DNA of 64,000 nucleotides. It comes from an uncultured Hyphomicrobiales bacterium (GTDB lineage: Bacteria > Pseudomonadota > Alphaproteobacteria > Rhizobiales > Rhizobiaceae). The stretch covers positions 18,539 to 82,538 of the forward strand of contig CALTTH010000007.1 in NCBI GenBank assembly GCA_943908365.1, written 5' to 3'. The notes under the pieces were generated by a model. It saw only the letters and a list, made by a program, of their open reading frames with translations. It had not been told where the DNA came from and did not search any database. Numbering within the stretch: position 1 is the stretch's first letter; each line of letters begins with the position of its first letter. Both the position numbers and the translations under genes were made by a program. This document shows positions 26,031 through 34,380 of this stretch, piece by piece.

Positions 26031-27788
26031 ATGCAGATCATCAAGGTTGACCCGCGCGCGCTGAAGGAAAACCCCGACCGGTTGCGCCAGTCGAAGTCGT
26101 CGCCGCAGGCCGATGCGCTGATGCTGGCGACCATCAAGGCCGTCGGCATCGTCCAGCCCCCAGTGGTTGCCCCAGAGACGGATGGTGGCAACGGCTACAT
26201 CATCGACGCCGGGCATCGTCGGGTGCGCCTCGCCATCGCGGCCGGTCTCGAAGAAATCGAAATCCTCGTCGTTGATGCAGCCAACGACAACGGCGCGATG
26301 CGTTCCATGGTCGAGAACAGCGTTCGCGAAGCGCTCAATCCGGTAGACCAATGGCGAGGTATTGAACGCCTTGTTGCACTAGGCTGGACAGAGGAAGCGA
26401 TCGCCGTCGCTCTTGCTCTTCCCGTCCGCCAGATCCGCAAGCTGCGCCTGCTTGCCAATGTCCTGCCAGCTATGCTGGAGCAGATGGCGCTGGGCGACAT
26501 GCCGTCCGAGCAGCAGCTACGGGTCATCGCGGCCGCGGGCCAAGTCGATCAGAAAGAAGTCTGGAAGGCGCACAAGCCAAAGAAGGGTGATACGGCGCCA
26601 TGGTGGCAGATCGCCAATGCGCTGACGAAAAAGCGCATGTATGCCAGGGACGCGAGCTTCGGTGACGATCTGGCTCAGGCCTACGGCATCGAATGGGTGG
26701 AGGATCTCTTCGCACCGGCCGACGAGGACGGCCGCTACACCACCAATGTCGAAGGTTTTCTTGGCGCCCAGCACGAATGGATGACGAGCAACCTGCCGAA
26801 GCGCGGCGTGATCGTCGAGGTCAACAGCTGGGGCCAGCCGGAACTGCCGAAGAAGGGATCCCAAGTTTACGGCAAGCCGTCCAAGTCCGACCATACGGCG
26901 CTCTACCTCGATCGTGACGGCAAGGTCCAGACGGTGCATTACCGCATGCCCGAGGCGGCGAAGCCGAAGGGTGCTGTTGGCGACGGATCGGTCACTGGCG
27001 GCGATGACACCGACGCAGTCGCCACGCCGAAAGCCCGGCCCGACGTCACGCAGAAGGGCCACGACATGATCGGCGATTTCCGCACTGATGCCCTGCACGA
27101 TGCGCTCGGTCGCGCGCCGATCGAGGATGATATGCTGATGGCGCTGATGGTCCTGGCGTTCGCCGGCCAGAATGTCCGCATCGACTCCGGCGCAGATGGC
27201 ACCTTCTACGGCGGCAAGCGCTTCTCGCGTCATGCCGTCGGACTGTTTGACGAGCATGGCAAGCTCGCCTTCGATCAGGACACGCTTCGGGTCGCCGCCC
27301 GCTCGGTGCTGATCGACGTCCTCTCGTGCCGGCGGGGCATGTCGAACAGCGGCATGGTCGCGCGCATCGCCGGCGAGGCGATCGGCGCCGACGCGTTCCT
27401 GCCAAACATGGGCTCGGAAGATTTCCTCTTGTGCTTGTCGCGCCAGGCACTGGAAGCCTCTTGCGCTGAGGCATCGATCCAGCCGCGCCCGAAGGTCCGC
27501 GAGACGCGTACAGCGCTCGTCGAGCATTTCGCAACTAAGCACTTTGTCCATCCGTCGGGTCGCTTCGCACCGCCGGCTGACGAGTTGCTGGACTGGATCC
27601 GGGCAGGCGCCGCCACGGATGTCATTGATGCGGGGTCCCAAAATCACGGCGACAGCGATCTCGATGACCTATCAGTAGATCAGCCAGAACACGATACCGA
27701 CGATGCGGTCGATGGCGAGCCGCAGGATGCGGATTTGCCCGGTCATGATGATTATGATGAAGATGTCGATCTGAGGGATGCAGCATGA
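26031..27788 (+). CDS. ParB-like plasmid protein (585 residues)
   Basis: The N-terminal part is a ParB/Spo0J nuclease-like domain: VDPRALKENPDRLR at the start, GHRRVRLAIAAG near residue 61, then MVENSVREALNPVDQWRGIERLV. It has the helix-turn-helix region AIAVALALPVRQIRKLRLLANVLP. The C-terminal half (about 230-585) is not ParB-like, contains WGQPELPKKGSQVYGKPSKSD, and ends in a very acidic tail. It is unrelated in length to RepB at 59157, so it is not the partition protein of the replicon. These proteins accompany the methylase-helicase on related plasmids. Its stop overlaps the next gene (ATGA). Confidence 0.85.
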   Translation: MQIIKVDPRALKENPDRLRQSKSSPQADALMLATIKAVGIVQPPVVAPETDGGNGYIIDAGHRRVRLAIAAGLEEIEILVVDAANDNGAMRSMVENSVREALNPVDQWRGIERLVALGWTEEAIAVALALPVRQIRKLRLLANVLPAMLEQMALGDMPSEQQLRVIAAAGQVDQKEVWKAHKPKKGDTAPWWQIANALTKKRMYARDASFGDDLAQAYGIEWVEDLFAPADEDGRYTTNVEGFLGAQHEWMTSNLPKRGVIVEVNSWGQPELPKKGSQVYGKPSKSDHTALYLDRDGKVQTVHYRMPEAAKPKGAVGDGSVTGGDDTDAVATPKARPDVTQKGHDMIGDFRTDALHDALGRAPIEDDMLMALMVLAFAGQNVRIDSGADGTFYGGKRFSRHAVGLFDEHGKLAFDQDTLRVAARSVLIDVLSCRRGMSNSGMVARIAGEAIGADAFLPNMGSEDFLLCLSRQALEASCAEASIQPRPKVRETRTALVEHFATKHFVHPSGRFAPPADELLDWIRAGAATDVIDAGSQNHGDSDLDDLSVDQPEHDTDDAVDGEPQDADLPGHDDYDEDVDLRDAA

Positions 27789-28678
27789 CCGCCGCCCTCC
27801 AGTCGAACATTGCAAACTCCACCCCCGATCTTTCGGGGGTGGAGTTTGCCACCAGCGCAGACGGCCTGCCCCTGGCCCGCATCGGTGACCTGGTCCTTGC
27901 CATGGTCACATCACCCAGCGGCTTTGCTTTTGTTGCAAGCGCCGGTGCGATCCGTCGGCCACTCGCCGATCTGACGCGGGCAGAATTCATCGGGCATGAC
28001 GGCCGGGTTGCCGATGAAGCCGAGTTCCGGGCGCGCGTTGCCGAGACTGCTGGTCACAAACGCGAACTGGCCAAGCTGCACCGCGTGCAAACCCGCATGT
28101 CGGTAAGCACACCATGGGGCGGATCGCAGACGGCGGTTGTCTATGCCGAGGGCGTCGTCGCTCACATGACATCAGGGCATGGCGGTTTCCATCTGTCGAC
28201 AGAGCGTAATGCCAAGGTCCATCCGCTGCTGCGCAAGGATATGCCCTGGTACGAGGAAGACTGCGAATGGGCGATCGTCGCGGTAAGTTTCCCGGACCTC
28301 TTCACCGCCTACGAGCGGTCAACGGCAGAAAAGACCATCCGCAATATCTGGCCCGACGCCTGGGAGAAGATCCATGGCCGCACGCTCGCCGAGGGCGAGA
28401 GCTGGGCCAAAGATCGCCGTGCGTTCGATCAACGCCATGCGGCGGACTACATCGTTATGTCGGCAATCTTGTCCGATCAGCGCCCCGGCATGACGGAGGT
28501 CGTGGCGAAGATCGGCGGAGGCCATATCCGCGGTGGTGAAGAACGCCGCTTTCTGGTGGCAAGCGACGAATATGCGGGGCGGGGGCGGTTCGGCTTCGTC
28601 ATCGATCTCGCTCGCCACGCTGCATATGACGGGCCGTCTTCCTTCATCGGCTGGCGAAACCGGGGGAATGGGTCATGA
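27785..28678 (+). CDS. DUF7007-like protein with an intragenic hairpin
   Basis: A 297-residue protein, coupled to the ParB-like gene by an ATGA overlap. Blocks TPWGGSQTAVVYAEGVVAHMTSGHGGFHLSTERN and WYEEDCEWAIVAVSFP resemble DUF7007 proteins, but I cannot verify the name. Codons 10-22 lie in a perfect 17-bp inverted repeat (27812-27849), so the first 20 residues may not be conserved or the true start may lie downstream. It is followed by another ATGA overlap, so the three genes form one translational unit. Confidence 0.75.
   Translation: MTAALQSNIANSTPDLSGVEFATSADGLPLARIGDLVLAMVTSPSGFAFVASAGAIRRPLADLTRAEFIGHDGRVADEAEFRARVAETAGHKRELAKLHRVQTRMSVSTPWGGSQTAVVYAEGVVAHMTSGHGGFHLSTERNAKVHPLLRKDMPWYEEDCEWAIVAVSFPDLFTAYERSTAEKTIRNIWPDAWEKIHGRTLAEGESWAKDRRAFDQRHAADYIVMSAILSDQRPGMTEVVAKIGGGHIRGGEERRFLVASDEYAGRGRFGFVIDLARHAAYDGPSSFIGWRNRGNGS
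27812..27849. repeat. Perfect 17-bp inverted repeat inside the DUF7007-like gene
   Basis: GCAAACTCCACCCCCGA (27812-27828) and its exact inverse (27833-27849) around a 4-base loop. It starts 27 bases after the start codon. No T-run follows. The stem is long and GC-rich, far above what is expected by chance. Confidence 0.9.
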
Positions 28679-28986
28679 TCGACATCCGCACGTCGAAACC
28701 GCTGGCCAAAGCGATCGGCGCCCGGCGCGAGACCCAGCAGCATCTCGATTGTCTGAGCCGGCAGATTGCGGCGCGCGCCGGAAGACAGGCGACCACAGTG
28801 AAGGTCCGGAGCCGCGCGCGGCGCCGGTCCAGTCCCCGTCTCTACCATCGGGAGATCGTCGACCGCCTTGCCTTCGAGCGCTGGGTCGAACTCGACATGA
28901 TCGCCTGCAGGCTGGCGATGCAGGAACAGGTCATCGGGGCGTTCCAGCATCGCGACCGCGAGCCTGTGCTGCATCCGGCGATATAG
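28675..28986 (+). CDS. Small basic protein coupled to the DUF7007-like gene
   Basis: A 103-residue protein starting MIDIRTSKPLAKAIGARRETQQ with an ATGA overlap to the preceding stop. The middle VKVRSRARRRSSPRLY is basic, then WVELDMIACRLAMQEQVIG looks helical. The translational coupling and clean end support it as real. No recognisable family. Confidence 0.6.
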   Translation: MIDIRTSKPLAKAIGARRETQQHLDCLSRQIAARAGRQATTVKVRSRARRRSSPRLYHREIVDRLAFERWVELDMIACRLAMQEQVIGAFQHRDREPVLHPAI

Positions 28987-29371
28987 GAGGACCCGAGGCG
29001 AAAGGACCTGGCGATGTCCCACCCGGCTTCGATGTCATCGTCATGGGGGGGCTTAGCCATGTCTGTCGCTTGCCTTTGGGTTTGATATCGGACCCGTGCC
29101 GGACTGCCCTTCTTGTTCGCTGCGGTCTGAACCGGCAGCCGGTCGTTTCAAGGCCGCTTGCGCGCCGCGGGGCGGCCGATCCAGCCTCTCTGCGCGAGGG
29201 CAGGCTCGCGGTCTGCTCAGGTCAAGACCTGCTGGCCCGCAACCCTGCCCTGCTGGCTCAGCCGGATCGGACCTGTGAAGCCGCCCGTCCCTTGCCGGTT
29301 CTTGGTCGTCCGCATCGAAGGGCAGACCGGCACGGGCCGGAACCGCTTCGGAAACCAAGGAAGGAACAGAC
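28987..29371. other. Non-coding leader, 385 bases
   Basis: GC-rich sequence between 28986 and the next start. Reading frames that cross it are long only because of the GC bias and have no ribosome sites. I see no promoter or RNA motif I can name. An AAGGAA site precedes the ATG at 29372. Confidence 0.4.
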
Positions 29372-29959
29372 ATGGCCAAGCCCTCTACCCCCAATCGCTC
29401 CAACACCAGGTCGTCGCAATCTCGCCGCGGTACCACCCTCGAAATGGTCCGCCTCTCCTGCCCCGACGCCACCCAGGCGTCCAAGATCGCGACAAGCTTC
29501 GGCACGGCAGTCGTCGACAGCGACGGCATCCGCAGCCTCCACGGGCGGCTAATCGTCGAGACAGCCGAAAGCCTGTCCGAAGGCCTCGGCGAGAAGGCGA
29601 TGCAGATCCACCTGCAGCGCATCGTCGGGGCCTTTGTCGGATCCGCGCATGGCGCCGGGCAATTCTACTCTCGCGCCGTCACCGAGGCGCGTGACGCGAC
29701 GGCCAAGGCGTCGAATGATGCCCGCGACGAGGATCTCGACGGTCCGGTCGGCTATGACAGCGCCGCCCAGCGCAAGCGGGAATTTGCGGCCGACATGGGT
29801 GTCCAGTCGCACGCGCTGCGCATGGCAGCCGAAGGCGCAGTCGCGGCTTACGAACAGGTCGTCGGCGAGACCTGGAAGCCTTTCGACCGACCCGTCGAAA
29901 ACCCGGGCGCATCGCTCGACCGCAAGGCGGCCGAAGCTCAGTTGGCCGCTCTCGGATAA
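29372..29959 (+). CDS. Uncharacterised plasmid protein (195 residues)
   Basis: A soluble protein with a low-complexity N-terminus (MAKPSTPNRSNTRSSQSRRG), a middle region VDSDGIRSLHGRLIVETAESLSEGLGEKAMQIHLQRIVGAF, and a helical C-terminal half. AGGAA precedes the ATG. It is followed by a hairpin at 29967. Conserved in position in similar cassettes as far as I recall, but I have no family name and no function. Confidence 0.7.
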   Translation: MAKPSTPNRSNTRSSQSRRGTTLEMVRLSCPDATQASKIATSFGTAVVDSDGIRSLHGRLIVETAESLSEGLGEKAMQIHLQRIVGAFVGSAHGAGQFYSRAVTEARDATAKASNDARDEDLDGPVGYDSAAQRKREFAADMGVQSHALRMAAEGAVAAYEQVVGETWKPFDRPVENPGASLDRKAAEAQLAALG

Positions 29960-29966
29960 TACGAAC

Positions 29967-29985
29967 GGCGGGGTCGCACCCCGCC
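29967..29985 (+). terminator. Hairpin after the 29372 gene
   Basis: Arms GGCGGGGT and ACCCCGCC with a 3-base loop, 8 bp after the stop, followed by a pyrimidine-rich stretch. It probably ends the transcript. Confidence 0.55.
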
Positions 29986-30237
29986 CCTTCCTTCTTGTTC
30001 CTTAGCTGGCGCCTGCATGCGCCTGCCTTTTCTCATGTCGAAAATGAACGCTGGGTGCGCGCCTATCGCGGCCCGTCCCGCTCGGCGGTCCTGCAGGAGC
30101 CGGGCGCCCATGCAACGGCTTCGCCGTCCTCCACGCTGTTGCGGCCGTTCCGGTGCATGGCCGCACCATCGGCCCCTGACTTCGGACCTCCGTGACGGAC
30201 CGCGACAGGCGCGGTCCTTAGAAAAGGAGAAGAAGTT

Positions 30238-31161
30238 ATGACGAGGAAAGCGGAATCGAACCGTATCGACATCTATACGCGGATCACCGATCGGATTGTT
30301 GAAGATCTCGAACAGGGCGTGCGTCCCTGGATGAAACCATGGAGCGCCGCCAACACGCATAGTCGCATTGCACGGCCGATGCGCCACAATGGCCTACCCT
30401 ATTCCGGCATGAACGTGCTGCTCCTGTGGTCGGAGCAGGTATCGCGGGGGTTCTCCTCTTCGATGTGGATGACCTTCAAACAGGCCCTCGAACTGGGCGG
30501 GGCCGTGCGGAAAGGCGAAACGGGCTCGACAGTCGTCTTCGCCAGCCGGTTCACCAAGTCGGTGGCCGACGGCAACGGCAATGATGTTGATCGGGAAATT
30601 CCGTTCCTGAAGGCCTATTCGGTGTTCAATATCGAGCAGATCGACGGTCTGCCCGACACCTATTATGCTCCGCCGGCCAAGGTCCGGGATCCTGTCGAGC
30701 GAATAGAGCGCGCCGATCTCTTCTTCCGCAACACCGGCGCCGTGATCCGACACGGCGGCAACCAGGCCTATTATTCGCCGATCATGGATTACATCCAGAT
30801 GCCGCCCTTCGAGGCGTTCCGCGATGCAGCCGGGTATACGGCCGTCCTCAGCCATGAGGCGACGCACTGGACAGCGGCTGCACATCGCGTCGGACGTGAC
30901 CTGTCGCGCTATGCGAAGGACCGGACGGATCGCGCCCGCGAAGAACTTATTGCCGAGCTTGGCAGTTGCTTCCTCTGCGCCGATCTCGGTATCGCGCCGG
31001 AGCTCGAGCCGCGGCCGGATCATGCATCCTACCTGCAGTCGTGGCTATCGGTGCTGGCCAACGACAAGCGGGCGATCTTCCAGGCGGCGGCTCATGCGCA
31101 GCGCGCTGTAAGTTTCCTAAATTCCTTGCAGCCGGAAGCGGAAGTGAAGGCTGCGGCCTGA
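30238..31161 (+). CDS. ardC: Antirestriction protein ArdC (DUF1738, zincin-like)
   Basis: ArdC proteins bind single-stranded DNA and protect incoming plasmids from restriction. The 307-residue product has the N-terminal DUF1738 region (IYTRITDRIVEDLEQGVRPWMKPW) and the C-terminal metallopeptidase-like motif HEATH at residues 206-210, with a following glutamate region ARAREELIAEL. AAGGAG lies before the ATG. An 8-bp hairpin (30197-30217) sits just upstream of the ribosome site. It is in the predicted leading region of transfer, where such genes are expected to act first in the recipient. Confidence 0.95.
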   Translation: MTRKAESNRIDIYTRITDRIVEDLEQGVRPWMKPWSAANTHSRIARPMRHNGLPYSGMNVLLLWSEQVSRGFSSSMWMTFKQALELGGAVRKGETGSTVVFASRFTKSVADGNGNDVDREIPFLKAYSVFNIEQIDGLPDTYYAPPAKVRDPVERIERADLFFRNTGAVIRHGGNQAYYSPIMDYIQMPPFEAFRDAAGYTAVLSHEATHWTAAAHRVGRDLSRYAKDRTDRAREELIAELGSCFLCADLGIAPELEPRPDHASYLQSWLSVLANDKRAIFQAAAHAQRAVSFLNSLQPEAEVKAAA

Positions 31162-31164
31162 CGC

Positions 31165-31338
31165 TCAGCCGCGGTTGTCACCGCCTGTGGCGACCGCGTG
31201 ATCCTCCTCCCGTTCGTCCTTGAGACCTTGTGCGATGTCAGCATTCAGCCTTCCCCAGATTGACGGTTTTTGAGCGTCGGGTTTGGGTTTGCGGGTCGTT
31301 CTACGTTCGACGATGAACGGCTTGGTCTGCTGGCGCAT
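31165..31338 (-). CDS. Small basic protein, unknown function
   Basis: A 57-residue product, MRQQTKPFIVERRTTRKPKPD followed by SIWGRLNADIAQGL. GGAGG lies just before the ATG at 31338, so I prefer it over the longer in-frame start upstream. The SIWG motif recalls small regulators of rhizobial plasmids. It is convergent with ardC and 3 bp from its stop. Confidence 0.65.
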   Translation of the reverse strand: MRQQTKPFIVERRTTRKPKPDAQKPSIWGRLNADIAQGLKDEREEDHAVATGGDNRG

Positions 31339-31827
31339 TGATCCTCCGGCTGCGATTCGCAAGTGCAACGATATCGCACCGGGGAGATCGGGCAAGCGAG
31401 CCAATGTTAGCCCGAACTTGTGTCCCCGACTGAAGCAAGCAACGACGGTCGAAGCGGGGGATGGCGCAAGATGCCATTCGTGCCTGGGCGAGTGCGGCGG
31501 AGCACCATTGCTGTATCCCTTCACGTCAGAGTTTCCGGCAACCCATCTGCGGGCTCGATGAGGCATGTCTGACCGGAGACCGGCTGCGCCTCGATCGTTT
31601 TCCCGCAACGGCTAGCCGCAGATTTCTTACCCCGGAGCCAACCTACCCCACTCGACAGGTCGAGCGGGGACCCCAGCTCGGCTCCTCCTCTCCCACTAAC
31701 AAATCTGCGACTTGCCGCCCTCCATTTCATTCCGGCCCTATTGGGTGCGGTCCGATCGTCACCGGTCTTTTGACAGCTATCGAGGTCGCGATGGGCGCGG
31801 CCCGAACACGAGAAAAGGAATACGACA
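31339..31827. other. Non-coding stretch, 489 bases
   Basis: Divergent intergenic space between the small gene at 31165 and the DUF736 gene. It holds the promoters of both; I cannot place them with confidence. A short GC hairpin at 31661-31680 is present. No protein gene seen. Confidence 0.4.
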
Positions 31828-32136
31828 ATGGCAACCATCGGCACATTCACCTCCACCGAAAACGGCTTCACCGGCTCCATCCGCACGCTCGCCCTCAACG
31901 TCAAGGCCCGCATCGCCCGGGTAGAAAACCCCTCCGACAAGGGCCCGCAGTTTCGCGTCTACGCCGGCAGCGTCGAGCTGGGCGCCGCCTGGCAGAAAAC
32001 CTCCGAACAGGGCCGCGACTACCTCTCGGTCAAGCTCGACGATCCGAGCTTCCCAGCTCCGATCTACGCAACGCTCGCCGAAGTTGAAGGCGAGGATGGC
32101 CTCCAGCTCATCTGGTCCCGCCCGAACCGGGACTGA
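31828..32136 (+). CDS. DUF736 family protein
   Basis: A 102-residue protein starting MATIGTFTSTENGFTGSIRTL and ending LIWSRPNRD, full length for DUF736. It is a small beta-rich protein found on almost all rhizobial plasmids of this kind, next to ArdC and methylase-helicase genes. AAAAGGAA precedes the ATG. Function unknown. A strong terminator follows at 32170. Confidence 0.93.
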   Translation: MATIGTFTSTENGFTGSIRTLALNVKARIARVENPSDKGPQFRVYAGSVELGAAWQKTSEQGRDYLSVKLDDPSFPAPIYATLAEVEGEDGLQLIWSRPNRD

Positions 32137-32169
32137 TTGACATCACGGGGCTCCGCCGCCGAGAAGTCA

Positions 32170-32206
32170 AAGCAGGACCCGGCATCGAGCCAGGTCCTGC
32201 TTTTTT
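32170..32206 (+). terminator. Intrinsic terminator after the DUF736 gene
   Basis: Arms AAGCAGGACC (32170-32179) and GGTCCTGCTT (32193-32202), then six Ts at 32201-32206. A textbook Rho-independent terminator 34 bp after the stop. Confidence 0.9.
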
Positions 32207-32424
32207 GGTGGCATACCGAGATGGGGGATAGCTGCTCAGATCGGGCGAGGGTGCCGGGCCGGAATGACGGCGTCAAGGACGAGCGGTTCCCCCAATTTTG
32301 CCGCTACGCAACAAAATCGGCTCCCCCCACTCGCCGCCGCTGGCGGTCGCATCAGCGATCCCTGACCCCGCCATCCCGTCCCGCCTTGCGGTTTCGTCTT
32401 TCACAAACTCAAGGAGATGGGACG

Positions 32425-32589
32425 ATGACGATCGAACAGCACATCGAAGAACTGCTCGCCGAGCTCAAGAACGCATGCGACGCTGCGGAGCGCCGCGAGA
32501 TCCAGACCGAGCTGGACCTGGCTAAAGCGGAGTTGGCAATCATCACGGCAGAGCAGGACGGAAGCGTTGATGCCGAGCCGCCCTTCTGA
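32425..32589 (+). CDS. Small coiled-coil protein
   Basis: A 54-residue, acidic, helical product (MTIEQHIEELLAELKNACDA...) with AAGGAG upstream of the ATG. Heptad-like spacing of leucines suggests a coiled coil. No recognisable family or partner. Confidence 0.6.
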   Translation: MTIEQHIEELLAELKNACDAAERREIQTELDLAKAELAIITAEQDGSVDAEPPF

Positions 32590-32881
32590 GGGCGGTAGAC
32601 TACACAGCCAGGCGTGGTCTCTGTGTAAGGTGTCGAAAGGCGGAGACATTGCACGGTGTCCTTGTCGAGCGAGGCCATCGACATCAGGGATGTTGCGGTC
32701 CGGTCGTCGGGCAGCAACTCATCGCCATCAGAATTTTCCCCGCCGCTTCGCGTCTCCTCGCGCGCCAAAATTCAGGTGTCGATAAGTCCTCCGCTTCGCT
32801 GCGGCCGTACCGATGCAACCCTCCTTGTCCCGGCCTGCGGCCGATCCCTGCGATGTCCGCAATCGACAAGGAGAAACCACC

Positions 32882-33055
32882 ATGCAACGCCTCGCACAAT
32901 TCCTGGCCGCCACAGGCCGCAAGCTTTCTTCCCTTGGCAAGGTTATCGGCCACTTTTTCCGCAAGGGCAAACTCGGCCTGAAGCTCGCGATCAAGATCCC
33001 GTTCTTCGTCAAGATCGAGATCTCCTTTGAAACAGATTGGAGCAGGCGCCGATAA
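32882..33055 (+). CDS. Small basic amphipathic protein
   Basis: A 57-residue product (MQRLAQFLAATGRKLSSLGKV...) rich in lysine and hydrophobic residues, with AAGGAG before the ATG. It could associate with membranes. No family recognised. It is in the 32.2-33.0 kb set of small genes with good ribosome sites, apparently each with its own leader. Confidence 0.6.
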   Translation: MQRLAQFLAATGRKLSSLGKVIGHFFRKGKLGLKLAIKIPFFVKIEISFETDWSRRR

Positions 33056-33091
33056 CGGCGTTGTGCAACGGCCAGCAATCGTGGGCCGGTT

Positions 33092-33544
33092 TCAGCACCA
33101 GGGCTGTCTACGGCCCGTCCAGGTTCTGGCCAGGCCTTCCGATACGAGGATATCGCCGAGGCTCCTGCCGTCACGGATGAGGACGCGGAGCTTGCGACCG
33201 TATCTGTCTTCGTCGCGTCCGGGCCATGCGCGAAGCTTGAAGGAACTCTGATTGACCAGTTCAATCAGGCGATCAGTCGCTCGATTTCCAAGCGCCAGCT
33301 CTGTTGCGCATTTCGGCTCGCTGATCTCGGGAGCGTCGATATCGGCAATGCGGATTTTTGCGCCCTCAATCCAGAGAGTATCTCCGTCCACGATGCAAGC
33401 GAAGCGATCACCACCGAAACATTTCCGGTATGTCGTCTCTGGACTGATGACCAAGCTTGCAGCCTCGGCGACTGGAACGATCCCAAATATGTGAGCGCCC
33501 AGCGCACAGCCGGATACTGCGATCGCGACGATGATCTTTTTCAC
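33092..33544 (-). CDS. Secreted thermonuclease-like protein (SNase family)
   Basis: A staphylococcal-nuclease-like protein, about 150 residues from the GTG at 33544. An N-terminal signal sequence (KKIIVAIAVSGCALGAHIFGIVPVAEA) precedes the OB-fold with IVDGDTLWIEGAKIRIADIDAPE, the RIADIDAPE motif being typical. The catalytic arginine/glutamate region ELALGNRATDRL and DRYGRKLRVLI are present. An earlier ATG (33604) would add residues in front of the signal peptide. A role in DNA or RNA turnover in the periplasm is possible. Confidence 0.88.
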   Translation of the reverse strand: MKKIIVAIAVSGCALGAHIFGIVPVAEAASLVISPETTYRKCFGGDRFACIVDGDTLWIEGAKIRIADIDAPEISEPKCATELALGNRATDRLIELVNQSSFKLRAWPGRDEDRYGRKLRVLIRDGRSLGDILVSEGLARTWTGRRQPWC

Positions 33545-33659
33545 GGGATAACGGACCTCTGGCCGAAGGCTATGGTCATTCTTCTGCAATTCCATGGTTC
33601 TCAATTTGAATTCGACCCGTCAGAGATGGTTTTCATATCGCTCTTCGGTGAAGCTGGCG

Positions 33660-33944
33660 CTAAGGCCACTGCGAGCTTTCCCGATACGTATGTTGCGCCG
33701 ACTTGATTGTACGGTATCCTCGGTGGCGTTTTCGCCTGACGAGATCAAGGAACAATTCAACCGCGTCCTTCTCTTGCTCGAAGTGATGAACCTTGAGCTG
33801 GCCTCTGGTTCCGATGCGTCCCCAACGCCGCATAAGACAGGCCTCTCCGAAGAGGGTCGGTTCGATCGACATGGCATAGAAGCGCGCCATGTTGTTCTCG
33901 GCATCCGTGCGTTCGATATAGAGGTGATAGGGCTGTGCGATCAT
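33660..33944 (-). CDS. WGR domain protein
   Basis: A 94-residue single-domain protein: YAMSIEPTLFGEACLMRRWGRIGTRGQ with the W-G-R motif, then HHFEQEKDAVELFLDLVRRKRHRGYR. WGR domains occur in PARPs and bacterial DNA-end proteins and bind nucleic acid. Single-domain WGR genes are common on rhizobial plasmids. I chose the ATG at 33944 because it begins the domain; upstream codons add non-conserved sequence. Confidence 0.85.
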   Translation of the reverse strand: MIAQPYHLYIERTDAENNMARFYAMSIEPTLFGEACLMRRWGRIGTRGQLKVHHFEQEKDAVELFLDLVRRKRHRGYRTIKSAQHTYRESSQWP

Positions 33945-34154
33945 GGTGAGAAAATCGCGCAATCGGGCCCATGCGTCCAACGACAGTTGTGAATCGATGG
34001 TCGCGGAACGATTCAGTTTTGTGAAGTATGGACAGAAGGAGCATTGGGCGGTCCGCCTTTGGCGTACGGCTCTATTCGCTAAAGCGAACGAAGCCCAACT
34101 GTGGTCTTCGCCGATCCCGGTAACGATCCTCCCGCGATAGCCGACTGCCATTGA

Positions 34155-34352
34155 TCAGTATCCCAGGTAACCGAGAATATCGGCGCCACAATAGTCGGCT
34201 TGCTCGTCTGGATGAGCGATGACATCACCGGTCGTGACATCCACCAAAGCGCTATCGCTTTCGCGAACGATGGCCTCAATTTGATGGACGCGGCATTCTT
34301 CGATGGCCTTTTCTGCCGTGACCTGTGCCTCGCAGGCTTCCCAATATCTCAT
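34155..34352 (-). CDS. Small protein downstream of traG
   Basis: A 65-residue product (MRYWEACEAQVTAEKAIEECRVHQIEAIV...). The ATG at 34352 has GGAGA 8 bases upstream; the in-frame ATG at 34415 would overlap traG. An acidic C-terminal half, GDVIAHPDEQADYCGADILGYLGY, looks folded. Not a known tra gene; it may be a passenger of the traCDG operon. Function unknown. Confidence 0.6.
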   Translation of the reverse strand: MRYWEACEAQVTAEKAIEECRVHQIEAIVRESDSALVDVTTGDVIAHPDEQADYCGADILGYLGY

Positions 34353-34380
34353 CGCCCGATCTCCGGGTCTGGGTTCTCCC

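Noticed and set aside
26517..27647. Antisense frame of 376 residues over the ParB-like gene
   Set aside because: Same reason: codon use and composition follow the sense gene.
28533..29552. A 339-residue frame crossing three gene boundaries
   Set aside because: It is out of frame with the coupled genes, Arg/Pro-rich, and without motif.
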